64,000 bases of DNA from JABAAI01 sp965242745. GTDB taxonomy: Bacteria; Spirochaetota; Leptospiria; Leptospirales; Leptonemataceae. The notes beneath the pieces were generated by a model. That model was not told where the DNA came from, did not search any database, and saw nothing but the letters and a program-made list of their open reading frames with translations. Positions 7,895 to 16,372 of this stretch are shown here, piece after piece. A program made the position numbers and the translations under genes. Position 1 is the first letter of the stretch, and every line of letters begins with the position of its first letter. Location of the stretch: NCBI GenBank assembly GCA_965242745.1, contig CBDETG010000096.1, positions 62,001 to 126,000 on the forward strand. Reading direction: 5' to 3'.

Positions 7895-8797
7895 TCAATC
7901 CCGCAAATCTCGTCCTGTAAGCTTGAGAAAGACATCTTCTAGATTGGCAGTGCGGCGCAGATAAGAGAAATCTGTCTTAGAAAGAGCTTCTATAAGAGGC
8001 TCAGGCCTTTGCGCATAGCAGTATATGAGCTTGCCAAAGCTTTCCCACCGTGTTACTAAAGAAGCATGTGATTGTATCCATTTAGAAGCTTTGGCATCAT
8101 CGATCTCAAGGACTACGGCTTCTACATGCTCTGCAAGCAGACTTTGGAGCGTGCCATGAGCGATCATGCGCCCTTGGTCTATAACAATGATACGGTCACA
8201 TAGCCGCTCTGCTTCTTCCATAAAATGGGTTGTGAGCAGCAGCGCTTTCCCCTCCCTTCGTAATTGGCGCAGCCGCTCCCAGATGAGATGGCGTGCTTGG
8301 GGGTCAAGGCCGGTAGTAGGTTCATCCAAGAAAAGGAGCTTAGGATGATTGATCAAAGCTCTAGCTAAGCTAAGACGCCTTTGCATTCCTCCTGAGAGCA
8401 TGCTGATCTTTTCATGCGCGCGTTTTTCTAAACCAGCAAAAGCAAGCAGGGCGGGAATGCGGGCTTTGGCTTCTTTTGCGGCTATGCCAAAGTAGCGGGC
8501 AAAAATGAGCAGATTTTCCTCACAGTTAAAGTCGGGGTCTAAAGCATTCATTTGCGGGACAACCCCTGTAGCGGCCCGGGCCAATAAAGCCTCCTCTGGT
8601 ATGGGATGCCCCATGATGGAAATAGAGCCGGAATCGCTTTGCACCAGTCCCAAAAGAGAACGCAGGCTTGTTGTCTTGCCAGCCCCATTGGGGCCAAGAA
8701 GCCCTAGGCATTCCCCCTGCTTGAGCTGCAAGGAGAGCTTATCTAAAACCAGACGCTCCCCGTAAGTTTTAGATATGTTATCAGCCTGCAGAATCAA
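7895..8797 (-). CDS. ABC transporter ATP-binding protein
   Basis: 300 aa with a complete nucleotide-binding domain: Walker A GPNGAGKT (residues 35-42), signature LSGGMQRR near residue 137, Walker B LLFLDEPTTGLDPQ, and a switch His in LLTTHFMEEAE. The C-terminal 80 residues resemble the regulatory tail of DrrA/NodI-type exporters. Such ATPases normally pair with an ABC-2 permease, but none is adjacent; the downstream gene is the CDGSH protein. It starts 7 bp after the pth-like gene and probably shares its transcript. Confidence 0.9.
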   Translation of the reverse strand: MILQADNISKTYGERLVLDKLSLQLKQGECLGLLGPNGAGKTTSLRSLLGLVQSDSGSISIMGHPIPEEALLARAATGVVPQMNALDPDFNCEENLLIFARYFGIAAKEAKARIPALLAFAGLEKRAHEKISMLSGGMQRRLSLARALINHPKLLFLDEPTTGLDPQARHLIWERLRQLRREGKALLLTTHFMEEAERLCDRIIVIDQGRMIAHGTLQSLLAEHVEAVVLEIDDAKASKWIQSHASLVTRWESFGKLIYCYAQRPEPLIEALSKTDFSYLRRTANLEDVFLKLTGRDLRD

Positions 8798-8803
8798 AGG
8801 GGT

Positions 8804-9385
8804 CTATCCAATACGGTATTTTTCAACGGTTTCCTGCACTGCCCCGTGCACTATGGAGCGGATAGCCGTCTCTGTATCATTGATGATATTAATAAGCTGC
8901 ATGCTTTCTAAGGGATCAAAATCTTCGTTTACGTATTCTGTGCGGTCCCGGTTTTCAGCGTCCATCCCTTTTATGCCTATGCGCACCCGCACGAACTCAC
9001 TTGACTTTAATGCAGAGCGCAGGTTCGGTATAGAAGGATGGATATCATCGTCCCCATTCTGCTCTACTACAACCCGGCCAAGAGGCAGGGTGAAGTCATC
9101 CATAATGGCAATAATATTGCGGGGGTGTATGCGCAAAAAGGATGCGATATAGAGCGCCGCCTCGCCGCTTAGATTAGCAAAGGTCTGCGGTTTTAAGAGA
9201 ATCACATCCCTTCCTTCAAAGGAGCCTTGTCCTATCAAAGCCTTCTTTTTTTTCGTGCGAATCTCTATGTTATTGTTATTAGCCAGTACATCCAGAACCT
9301 TAAATCCTATGTTGGAGCGGTGCATGGCGTTATGATCACCCGGATTCCCAACACCTACGATGAGTTTTATATCATTCTTCGGCAT
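8804..9385 (-). CDS. pth: peptidyl-tRNA hydrolase homologue lacking catalytic residues
   Basis: 193 aa, the family's normal length, with recognisable Pth motifs: GVGNPG (Asn14, equivalent to E. coli Asn10), PQTFANLSG (Asn71, equivalent to Asn68) and MDDFTLPLG (Asp96, equivalent to Asp93). However, the catalytic His of the RHNVGF motif is Ser24 (HRSNIGF), and the GGHNG loop reads DIHPS, so the substrate-binding Asn114 equivalent is Pro. Position after ispE, tRNA-Gln, glmU, prs and rplY matches the conserved neighbourhood of true pth genes. Either the enzyme works differently, or it is a non-catalytic peptidyl-tRNA binder and another hydrolase exists in the genome. Confidence 0.8.
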   Translation of the reverse strand: MPKNDIKLIVGVGNPGDHNAMHRSNIGFKVLDVLANNNNIEIRTKKKKALIGQGSFEGRDVILLKPQTFANLSGEAALYIASFLRIHPRNIIAIMDDFTLPLGRVVVEQNGDDDIHPSIPNLRSALKSSEFVRVRIGIKGMDAENRDRTEYVNEDFDPLESMQLINIINDTETAIRSIVHGAVQETVEKYRIG

Positions 9386-9426
9386 AATCCTTATACTCCT
9401 TCTTCTTGCAGGCCTAGGAGATGTCG

Positions 9427-10047
9427 TTAAGTTGCGCTACTTGCCTCCTCCCTATCTGTACTTTCTGCTGCAGCATCTGTTCCAGAAACACGGGCCCGTG
9501 CAATGCGCAGTATAATAGGGTTTGCATCCAAGAGCACCTTCCAAGCTGAAGGCAGGCGCAAATCTTCTAAGTAGACAGCCTGACCGACTTCCAAATGACT
9601 AATATCCACCTCCACTACTTCCTGCAAGGCCTCCAGCGTAGTTTGCACTTGGATGCTGCGCACATAGTGTTCTAAGGCGCCTCCCATCTTGATGCCCTTA
9701 GCTGTCCCGCGGGGCTCTATTCCTATGCGTACTAAAAAAGCTTTGTCTTTTTCTACCTGGTAGAAATCTGCGTGCAGAAGCTTAGCGCTGATGGGATGCC
9801 GCTGGTATTCCTTGACTACAACCTGCAGTTTCCCTTCTTTCTCCGTGTCCAGTTCTATAAGACTACTACTTCGTAAGCCAGACTTCACCAGAGCTTCAAA
9901 ATCTCTTTCTAAAAAAGAAAGCAGGGAAGATGAACCCTTGGACATGAGATTGGCAGGCACTATACCTTGGCGCCGCAGACGGCCCGCAGCATTTTTGCCT
10001 TTCTCTCCTTTGAGACGATTTTTTGTTTTCAGTGCATATGTTTTCAT
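9427..10047 (-). CDS. rplY: 50S ribosomal protein bL25 (Ctc form)
   Basis: 206 aa. The N-terminal domain binds 5S rRNA; here it includes the characteristic NRLKGEKGKNAAGRLRRQG start and the YQRHPISAKLLHADFYQV segment. The C-terminal beta-rich domain (residues about 95-185) makes it the long Ctc/TL5 form, followed by a short Ala/Ser/Thr/Glu-rich tail. It lies between prs and the pth homologue, the same order as in many bacteria. A good ribosome-binding site (aaggaga) precedes the ATG. Confidence 0.93.
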   Translation of the reverse strand: MKTYALKTKNRLKGEKGKNAAGRLRRQGIVPANLMSKGSSSLLSFLERDFEALVKSGLRSSSLIELDTEKEGKLQVVVKEYQRHPISAKLLHADFYQVEKDKAFLVRIGIEPRGTAKGIKMGGALEHYVRSIQVQTTLEALQEVVEVDISHLEVGQAVYLEDLRLPSAWKVLLDANPIILRIARARVSGTDAAAESTDREEASSAT

Positions 10048-10192
10048 TTTCTCTCCTTAAAAAAATACTCCATCCTATTGCTTGTTTGCCTTTATATGCT
10101 GCCCGCCTGATTCGGGTAGAATCGGGTGAGCAAGGCATGATTTGCATAGCGCGCTATGCAAAGTGGAGAATACCTGGGCGCCCCCCATATTT

Positions 10193-11131
10193 TTACAAAA
10201 ACAAAGAACTTACAGATTCTTCGTTATGAATACGCCGAATTGCCTCGCCTACGATATGGGCTATAGACAAAATACGCATTTTGGAAATATGTTTTTCTTT
10301 TGGCACGCTTATCGTATTACTTAAGACAATTTCATCTATGCAGGACTGCTCCAGGCGCCGCACAGCTTCTCCAGATAATACTCCATGCGTAGCGCAGACG
10401 ATCACTTCTAAAGCCCCCTTTTTTTTGAGGGCCTGCGCTGCGTTTACTATAGTGCCTGCCGTATCTATGATATCGTCATAAAGTATACAGCTTTGCTTTT
10501 CTACCTCCCCGATGACATTCATCACCTCTGAAACATTAGCTATTGAGCGCCTTTTATCGATAATGGCTAAATTTGCATTTAACTGGCGCGCAAAGAAACG
10601 CGCTCTTTCCACTCCCCCAGTATCAGGGGCGACTACCACCGAATCAGCAATGCCCTTTTTTTGTATGTATTCTACGAAAACAGGGGCTGCATAAAGATGA
10701 TCTACAGGTATGTGAAAAAAGCCTTGGATTTGGTCAGCATGCAAATCTATACATAGCATGCGATCTGGAAGCATAGCCTCGAAGACATCTGCGACAACAC
10801 GCGCTGAAATAGGGACGCGCGGCTCGCTTTTACGATCTTGTCTGGCATAACCGAAATAAGGCAGAACTGCCGTTATGCGTCCGGCAGAGGCACGGCGGAT
10901 GGCATCAAGCATAAGTAAGGTTTGCATGAGATAATCATTGGAAGGAGCAGCCAGACTTTGGATCAAAAAAACGTCCCGGCCGCGTACATTCTCGTTGAGT
11001 TTTACGGAGATCTCCCCATCTGAGAATTTTTTCAAGCTCGCCTGCCCTAGAGGAACGTCAAGATAGCCGCAAATTTCCTGAGCGAGGCTTGGATTGGATT
11101 CCCCAGAAAAGATTAAAAGTTCATAGGACAT
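10193..11131 (-). CDS. prs: ribose-phosphate pyrophosphokinase
   Basis: 312 aa, the usual length for class I PRPP synthetase, which makes phosphoribosyl pyrophosphate from ribose-5-phosphate and ATP for nucleotide, histidine and tryptophan synthesis. Seen motifs: FSDGEISVKLNENVRGRDVF, YFGYARQDRK for ATP binding, VVAPDTGGVERARFFA, and the PRPP-binding loop LYDDIIDTAGTI. It starts 12 bp after the glmU-like gene and is likely cotranscribed with it. No abnormal residues were noticed. Confidence 0.95.
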   Translation of the reverse strand: MSYELLIFSGESNPSLAQEICGYLDVPLGQASLKKFSDGEISVKLNENVRGRDVFLIQSLAAPSNDYLMQTLLMLDAIRRASAGRITAVLPYFGYARQDRKSEPRVPISARVVADVFEAMLPDRMLCIDLHADQIQGFFHIPVDHLYAAPVFVEYIQKKGIADSVVVAPDTGGVERARFFARQLNANLAIIDKRRSIANVSEVMNVIGEVEKQSCILYDDIIDTAGTIVNAAQALKKKGALEVIVCATHGVLSGEAVRRLEQSCIDEIVLSNTISVPKEKHISKMRILSIAHIVGEAIRRIHNEESVSSLFL

Positions 11132-11143
11132 AGCAATGCAAAA

Positions 11144-11998
11144 CTACTTGGCGAGCAGGGCATCTGAGGCAGGCGGGCTTTGCTTTTCTAGGCTATAGCC
11201 TGCCCCATTACCGGTAGTGACAGTTCCCTTGTTTTTTGACTTGGCTGGAGGAGTAGGGCCTTTGCTTCCTAAGAGTTCTTCCAGCTCATGCAGTTCCTGC
11301 ATGGAATTAATGCCGCGCGCCTCTAATGCGGATTCCACAGCCACAGTGCCTACCTTATAGCCTCGTTCTACGGAAAGCTTGAGCGCATCAGGTAAATAAT
11401 ATTCACCCTGCGCATTTGCAGAGGCAATACAAGGCAGTAGACTGAAAAGCTCAGGTGAGTTAAAAACATAAGCGCCTGTATTTACTTCCCCTATCTTCCT
11501 TTCTTCTTCACTGGCATCCTTTTCTTCTACAATTCTAAGAGGCGCCTGTGACCTAGAGCGTATCATACGCCCATATCCTGCAGGCTGGGGAAGACGGGCC
11601 GTAAGCACGGTCATGCTGTAATCATTTTCCAGATGACTTTTGAAGAGCCCCGCAAAGCTCTTGGAGCTTAATAAAGGCATGTCGCCTGCCGTAACCAAGA
11701 AAGCCTGCTTTGCCTGCGTTTTTTTTAAGGCGGCTTTTGCACAAAGCACTGCATGGCCTGTGCCCTTTTGTTCTGCCTGCAATACGAACTCAGCCTCAGC
11801 AAAGGCAGTCTCTTGAATAAAAGATCGAATCTCTGAGTGGCGATAGCCTCCCACAATGATAAAACGCTGGCAGCCAGCTGAAGCAAGGTTTTCTAAGACA
11901 TGCAAAAGCATAGCTTTCCCTAAAAAAGGCACCATTACTTTGGGCACCTGACTTTGCATACGTCTGCCTTGCCCAGCAGCAAGGATCAGCGCTGTCAT
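11144..11998 (-). CDS. single-domain GlmU-like UDP-GlcNAc pyrophosphorylase
   Basis: About 284 aa. It has the nucleotidyltransferase domain only: ALILAAGQGRRMQSQVPKV (nucleotide and Mg binding), EQKGTGHAV, TAGDMPLL (metal Asp) and EVNTGAYVF, all characteristic of GlmU. The left-handed beta-helix acetyltransferase domain that normally follows is absent, replaced by a 35-residue low-complexity tail rich in Lys, Gly, Pro and Ser. The cell would then need a separate glucosamine-1-phosphate acetyltransferase. The ATG at 11998 matches the family N-terminus; a start at 12025 is possible. Position next to prs fits glmU. Confidence 0.82.
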   Translation of the reverse strand: MTALILAAGQGRRMQSQVPKVMVPFLGKAMLLHVLENLASAGCQRFIIVGGYRHSEIRSFIQETAFAEAEFVLQAEQKGTGHAVLCAKAALKKTQAKQAFLVTAGDMPLLSSKSFAGLFKSHLENDYSMTVLTARLPQPAGYGRMIRSRSQAPLRIVEEKDASEEERKIGEVNTGAYVFNSPELFSLLPCIASANAQGEYYLPDALKLSVERGYKVGTVAVESALEARGINSMQELHELEELLGSKGPTPPAKSKNKGTVTTGNGAGYSLEKQSPPASDALLAK

Positions 11999-12074
11999 CT
12001 TATTTTGTCTGCAAGCCTTATCCATAACATAGCTTTAGAATGTTGTCACCCCATGCTGAAGTCTTTCCCTTAAG

Positions 12075-12146
12075 CTGGGCCGGGAGGATTCGAACCTCCG
12101 GATGGCGGGACCAAAACCCGCTGCCTTACCGCTTGGCGACGGCCCA
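12075..12146 (-). tRNA. tRNA-Gln (anticodon TTG)
   Basis: A 72-base cloverleaf can be drawn by eye: acceptor stem tgggccg with cggccca, a D-arm with aagcggtaag, anticodon stem gcggg/cccgc around ttttggt (anticodon TTG) and T-arm with ggttcgaatcc. The sequence is close to other bacterial tRNA-Gln. CCA is not encoded. It sits between ispE and glmU, a position where tRNA-Gln is also found in gammaproteobacteria. Confidence 0.95.
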
Positions 12147-12176
12147 TTATCATGCAGGGAACATGGAAAAAATGAG

Positions 12177-13109
12177 CTAAGGCAAAACACCTCTAAAACA
12201 GAAGGGAACAAAATCATATTGAACAAATTTCTCTGCCATCATATCTCTAAGTTTATGTTGTTTTTCTTGGCAGTTTACAAGCGCATACAGGGAAGAGCCC
12301 GAGCCAGACATGGACACATACTGCGCTCCTCCTTCTAAAAAGCTCTCCTTAATACTCTGCAATTCCGGGAAAAGCGAAAAAACCGGGGCTTCAAAATCAT
12401 TTTTCAAAGAAGATAGAAGGTCCCAATAAGAGTTTTTCAATGCTTGTAAAATGCTTGTATTTATGCCTAACAAGTTTTTAGGAGGGCTGCCTGTGTGTAA
12501 AGCTCTTTTTAATAATCCGTAAGCCTGCTGCGTGTTAATTTTGATATAACTCAATGCCAAGACGCCCCAGGCGGGCCTTAGCTCCAGCAATGCAATGCGC
12601 TCTCCCACACCGCTTACGATAGCGGCTTTGTTGTGTAGAAAAAAGGGCACATCAGAACCCAGCGCAAAGGCAATCTTTCTGATAAGGCCGGGCTGCTTCA
12701 AGAAAAGCCTATGATGCAAGATATAACATAAGAGCCTTCCCGCATTGGAACTTCCCCCGCCTAAGCCGCTGCCTGTTGGAATGCGCTTATGTATATGTAC
12801 ATGCAGGGCTTGTCTGCGATAAGGGCGGGTTTGCTTTAAGGCCTGCACAAGTAGATTCTTTTCGGGTTTACGTCTTTCGCTTACTTTTTCAAAATCCTCT
12901 GCAGCAGGGCCGGGAAGTTCATTGACGCTGCTAAATCGATCTTCAGGCAGCCTTCCTGATTCTCCTTGTATGGGAGTAATACATATCTTATCCCCAAAAC
13001 TAATTGGAATGAAAATACTATGTATGTAATGATAGGAATCTTCTGGGCGCTTTGCTCCTATGCGCAGCCCTAAATTGATCTTAGCTGGAGATACAAAAGA
13101 ATTTTGCAT
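12177..13109 (-). CDS. ispE: 4-diphosphocytidyl-2-C-methyl-D-erythritol kinase
   Basis: 310 aa GHMP kinase of the MEP isoprenoid pathway; it phosphorylates the 2-hydroxyl of CDP-methylerythritol. Seen: N-terminal SPAKINLGLRIG with the substrate-binding Lys, the ATP-binding glycine loop IPTGSGLGGGSSNAG, ALGSDVPFFL, and the C-terminal MSGSGSSLYAL motif. All core residues appear present. Length is typical or slightly long. It is followed by tRNA-Gln and the glmU-prs-rplY-pth block on the same strand. Confidence 0.94.
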   Translation of the reverse strand: MQNSFVSPAKINLGLRIGAKRPEDSYHYIHSIFIPISFGDKICITPIQGESGRLPEDRFSSVNELPGPAAEDFEKVSERRKPEKNLLVQALKQTRPYRRQALHVHIHKRIPTGSGLGGGSSNAGRLLCYILHHRLFLKQPGLIRKIAFALGSDVPFFLHNKAAIVSGVGERIALLELRPAWGVLALSYIKINTQQAYGLLKRALHTGSPPKNLLGINTSILQALKNSYWDLLSSLKNDFEAPVFSLFPELQSIKESFLEGGAQYVSMSGSGSSLYALVNCQEKQHKLRDMMAEKFVQYDFVPFCFRGVLP

Positions 13110-13192
13110 AGCAAGTTTGCTCTGAGCTGCTCTCCTTTGCTGATCAAGAATGCCGCAGGAGCTTGGAAATAGAGCTTAGATGAGCAGGGCGC

Positions 13193-13765
13193 TTAGCTTT
13201 GCCAAAAAAAGGAGCGCTTGTCAATATATTGTATTGCTTGCTTTACTGCCTCGCCCGGGAAGGTTAAAAAATATGCGCCTTGTTCATTTTGGTACAAATA
13301 ATTCCTTAGAGACAGCATAGCTCCAGGGCTCAGGCGCGCAGGAAGCCCTCCTCGCTTTCTTAGGACAAGGCTCATAAGATCCTCTTGTGAAAGATAGAGA
13401 TTGCTGCCCGCAAAGAGCATGTCCTCGCCAGAATCCAGCTGAGCCTGCATACAAAGCATAGGAAAGCTTTCTTGCTTTAGAAGCTCTTTTGCTTGTATCT
13501 GCAGGGAATGGGGGTCTTTGAGCAGAAGTATGCTGATATGCCTTACTTCTAAAGGGAAGCCAAGAACACAGTCCAGATAGGCGTGCTCTTGTAAAGAGCC
13601 AAATATGTTTTCAATATAATAAGCGCCCTCCCTGTCCCTATAAAGCTGCTTCTTAAAATAGCGCAGCACAGCCTTGTTTTCTATCAGGGAAGCTCCCTGA
13701 TACCACAAGCCCTTTTCATTAATGGACAGAGAAGGGCGCGTTATGTAAGGTACCTTAGGGCTCAA
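13193..13765 (-). CDS. DUF1285-like protein
   Basis: 190 aa, no signal peptide or membrane segment. The N-terminal half (LSINEKGLWYQGASLIENK, then LYRDREGAYYI) resembles the opening of DUF1285 proteins, in which a strand with a G-x-W-x-x-G pattern is followed by a D-x-x-G-x-Y turn; the biochemical role of that family is unknown. The C-terminal half repeats a similar layout (ARLSPGAMLSLRNYLYQNEQGAYFL). It lies 83 bp upstream of ispE on the same strand. Family assignment is by pattern only and tentative. Confidence 0.5.
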   Translation of the reverse strand: MSPKVPYITRPSLSINEKGLWYQGASLIENKAVLRYFKKQLYRDREGAYYIENIFGSLQEHAYLDCVLGFPLEVRHISILLLKDPHSLQIQAKELLKQESFPMLCMQAQLDSGEDMLFAGSNLYLSQEDLMSLVLRKRGGLPARLSPGAMLSLRNYLYQNEQGAYFLTFPGEAVKQAIQYIDKRSFFWQS

Positions 13766-13873
13766 AGAAACAGCAAAGCAGGCTGCCTAAGCCAAAGCCT
13801 TGTACAGCCTGCAATTTTGTAACTCCAAGAAGGACGTGGCAGGACGCACAATGCGGCGCCCTGCCATCAAGAC

Positions 13874-14047
13874 TTATTCTGTCTCTTTATCAGCCGCTTC
13901 TTCTGCCGCTTCATCTGCAGCATCTGCGCCTTCATCTACGCCCTCTTGGATGGCATCCTCTTCAATTCCTGGATTTTTCTTGCCAGGACATAAAACTGTT
14001 GTGAAAAGCAATACGCCGAGCACCATGAGGAAAAATATATTTTTCAT
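13874..14047 (-). CDS. small acidic lipoprotein, 57 aa
   Basis: Short gene with ATG at 14047 and stop at 13874-13876. A strong ribosome-binding site (aaggag) lies 9 bases upstream. The N-terminus is a signal peptide (MKNIFFLMVLGVLLFTTVLC) ending in a lipobox-like cysteine at residue 20, followed by PGKK and then a strongly acidic Glu/Asp/Ala tail with an alternating DEAAEEAADKE pattern. It is probably exported and anchored in a membrane. The function is unknown. Neighbouring genes do not overlap it, and composition and ribosome-binding site make it credible despite its size. Confidence 0.65.
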   Translation of the reverse strand: MKNIFFLMVLGVLLFTTVLCPGKKNPGIEEDAIQEGVDEGADAADEAAEEAADKETE

Positions 14048-14205
14048 ATTATACGCTCCTTTTATTTTTAGAAGTGGTTTGTATTTGTTAAAACATTCCT
14101 TATGCTAAGAAAACAAACATCCTAAACAAACTAGGACAATAAAAAAAAAGCAGAAATTCTTTACAAGAATTTTTTATTCCTGGCAAAGTCCTGCAATCAT
14201 AGCCC

Positions 14206-15735
14206 ATGCGCAATATGTCAGTGGTACTAAGCTATAATGAAGACGGCTCTGCAAACCTACTTGTGCAGAGGCATTTCCTGCATTCCAGATATAATGCAAG
14301 GCAGGAAGCAGAACGATTTGCAGAGGAGCTGTGCCGGCAATATAAGATTTTTTCCCATTCCCACTCCATGCAAAGGCAAGGCGCAGGAGAGTCAAAAATA
14401 CTATTAGTAGGAACAGGCTGGGGCTATGTAATAGAAGCCTTAGCCAGAAAAAAAGCATGCGCTTCTTTCGTTTTTTACGAGGCTCTTGGAGATGTCTATG
14501 CCTTGCTGCAAAAGGAAGGCAGATTGGAGGAGCTACATGCGCTTGGCGCCAAGATATATGGAGACTTTCCCTCGCTACATTGCGCTCTGACAAAAGCAAA
14601 AACGCAGCTTCATATTATTGTAAGCCCTCCTTATCAAAGATTGCTGCCTGATCTTAGAGACAAGCTGCGTTCTATGTTACAGAAAGATAGCGCTGCGGTA
14701 GACTTGCATAGCAGACAGCGTTTCCTTAGGCAATGGACCCGTAATGCCTTTGCGCTGCTCTTAGAGCCTAAAGACCTTCACTTTATCTTGCAGAGCAAAG
14801 AGAGAGCCGCATGTCACACGCAGCCTCCCTGTGTTGTCTATTGCGGCGCAGCTCCTTCCTTATGGGATGAGATAGATCATATACCTGCGGAAGCCTTTGT
14901 GATAGCGGCAGATACTGCCTTGGCTCCTCTCTTTGCTAAGGGGATGCGGGTAGATATGGCAATCTGCGTAGACAGCGGGCGCGGCACTTGGTATCACTTG
15001 CAGGCTGCAAGCAAAGCCTGCAAGCAGGGCTCGTCTTTCCCTTTACCTTGCCCCGTACTAAGCTGGACTGGCTCCTTAGGAGGGCTGTGCCAATACTTTG
15101 AGAAAGTGTACTATTACCGTTCTACTCTGCCTTTTGATCAGATGCTGGGCTTGGGTCCCTTGCAAGGCGTACCGGAATGGAGAAATCCCTCTCGCAACTC
15201 TGCAGGCCTTGCTTTGCATATAGCGAAGCTGCTTGGCGCAGACAAGATGTACTTCACTGGCGCAAGTCTTTTTGGAAAGCAGGAATACCATAACAAGCTT
15301 CCTTCTCATGTGCGAGGGACTGGCTATGTTGAATATATCCTGCCATTCTTGGGGCGTACTTTCAGCCTTGAGATGTATCAGACAGGGAATTATACGCATT
15401 CTGCTGGTAAGTATACTGTGGCAAAGGAGGGAGCTGTACATATTGCCAAGGAGCATTCTCTTAAGATTGAAGAACTATCTCTTGGCGCTAAGGCTTTCTT
15501 GTCTGCGGGAGCTAAAAAGCCTTTGTCTTTTGATGAAGCTGTAGAAAGCCGTGCTGTATCGAAAGAGGTCATTCTTAGGTTTTTAGAGCGCCATCTTGCT
15601 GCTATGGACTGGAAGGCCCTGCTCTCCCTGGGCTTAGACTTGCAAGAGTTAGAAGGCTATTTAGATTGTATCTTGGCGCGCCAAGATCTTGCAGGCTGCA
15701 TTACAAGCAGGCGCGCTAATCTTGGGAAAGCGTGA
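14206..15735 (+). CDS. DUF115 / MptE-like motility-associated protein
   Basis: 509 aa, soluble. The central DUF115 domain (residues about 205-370) shows the expected YCGAAPSLWDEID, AADTALAPLFAKGMRVDMAIC and IAKLLGADKMYFTGASLF segments. In other bacteria this domain occurs in motility accessory factors that transfer nonulosonic acids to flagellin, and in archaea in 6-hydroxymethylpterin diphosphokinase (MptE). The presence of flagellar genes in this window favours the first role, but no sugar biosynthesis genes are adjacent. The ATG at 14206 or 14215 could be used. The gene is monocistronic and convergent with exbD. Confidence 0.8.
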   Translation: MRNMSVVLSYNEDGSANLLVQRHFLHSRYNARQEAERFAEELCRQYKIFSHSHSMQRQGAGESKILLVGTGWGYVIEALARKKACASFVFYEALGDVYALLQKEGRLEELHALGAKIYGDFPSLHCALTKAKTQLHIIVSPPYQRLLPDLRDKLRSMLQKDSAAVDLHSRQRFLRQWTRNAFALLLEPKDLHFILQSKERAACHTQPPCVVYCGAAPSLWDEIDHIPAEAFVIAADTALAPLFAKGMRVDMAICVDSGRGTWYHLQAASKACKQGSSFPLPCPVLSWTGSLGGLCQYFEKVYYYRSTLPFDQMLGLGPLQGVPEWRNPSRNSAGLALHIAKLLGADKMYFTGASLFGKQEYHNKLPSHVRGTGYVEYILPFLGRTFSLEMYQTGNYTHSAGKYTVAKEGAVHIAKEHSLKIEELSLGAKAFLSAGAKKPLSFDEAVESRAVSKEVILRFLERHLAAMDWKALLSLGLDLQELEGYLDCILARQDLAGCITSRRANLGKA

Positions 15736-15741
15736 AGGGCA

Positions 15742-15890
15742 TCAGCCTTTGCGCCTGAGCCTGCCTTCATGGTAGGCGAAGTGCAGAAGGCTGAACAGAA
15801 CTTAGGGTTTGTGAAGCGCAGAGCATATCGAATGCTCTGCTATCGAGCACACTGTCTGTGTCGCAAGAGCCTAGTTTCGGGACGGGCTCT
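15742..15890. repeat. multi-hairpin palindromic element (diverged relative of the 47-kb elements)
   Basis: A 149-bp stretch filling the gap between two convergent genes and composed almost wholly of inverted repeats: an outer stem tcagcctt (15742-15749) with aaggctga (15787-15794) enclosing a smaller one, a 9-bp stem 15818-15826/15832-15840, and a terminal stem agagcc (15866-15871) with ggctct (15885-15890). Its last 33 bases agree at about 27 positions with the end of the elements inside the Rpn genes (around 47.5, 48.8 and 50.0 kb). It might also end transcription from both sides. Confidence 0.65.
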
Positions 15891-15897
15891 AAGCTGC

Positions 15898-16311
15898 TTA
15901 TTGCTTCTGCGGCGGCCTGCTTTCTATGTTTAACTTGGATGCCCCGCCTGCTCTCAATTTCTCAATGACGTGTACAAAAAGAGAAAAGGGCGTTTTGCTG
16001 TCAGCCTGTAGAATTACATCAGAACGTTCTTTTTCCTTAAGCAATAGGCGCATCGCTTCACTAAGGTCTTCTAGCAGCACTGCTTTGGAGTCTAAAAAAA
16101 TCCCGCCCTTTTTATCTATAGAAAGCACGCTTGCTGCTTGATCGCCCAAGGCCTTAGCATTTGCCTCCGGCAAGTCCAGGTCTATAGCAGGACGCAGCAG
16201 ACGTGAAGTGATCATAAAAAAAATAAGCAGCAAAAAGACTATATCTATCAAGGGAGCCATGTCTATAAGAAAAGCAGGCCTTTCTTGTTTTTGCACGCGA
16301 AAATGCACCAT
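15898..16311 (-). CDS. exbD: ExbD/TolR-family biopolymer transport protein
   Basis: 137 aa with one N-terminal membrane helix (APLIDIVFLLLIFFMITS) carrying the conserved Asp that conducts protons in ExbD/TolR, and a small periplasmic domain ending in LRAGGASKLNI. ExbD works with ExbB and TonB to energise outer-membrane transport; TolR works with TolQ and TolA. Neither partner is adjacent, so the exact system cannot be decided. It lies 61 bp downstream of the amidase gene on the same strand and is convergent with the DUF115 gene across a multi-hairpin element. Confidence 0.88.
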   Translation of the reverse strand: MVHFRVQKQERPAFLIDMAPLIDIVFLLLIFFMITSRLLRPAIDLDLPEANAKALGDQAASVLSIDKKGGIFLDSKAVLLEDLSEAMRLLLKEKERSDVILQADSKTPFSLFVHVIEKLRAGGASKLNIESRPPQKQ

Positions 16312-16372
16312 TTCCTGACTTGTTCTTACACCGCCTACTCTAGCGCTTTATGATACAACAAGGCCTGGGAGT

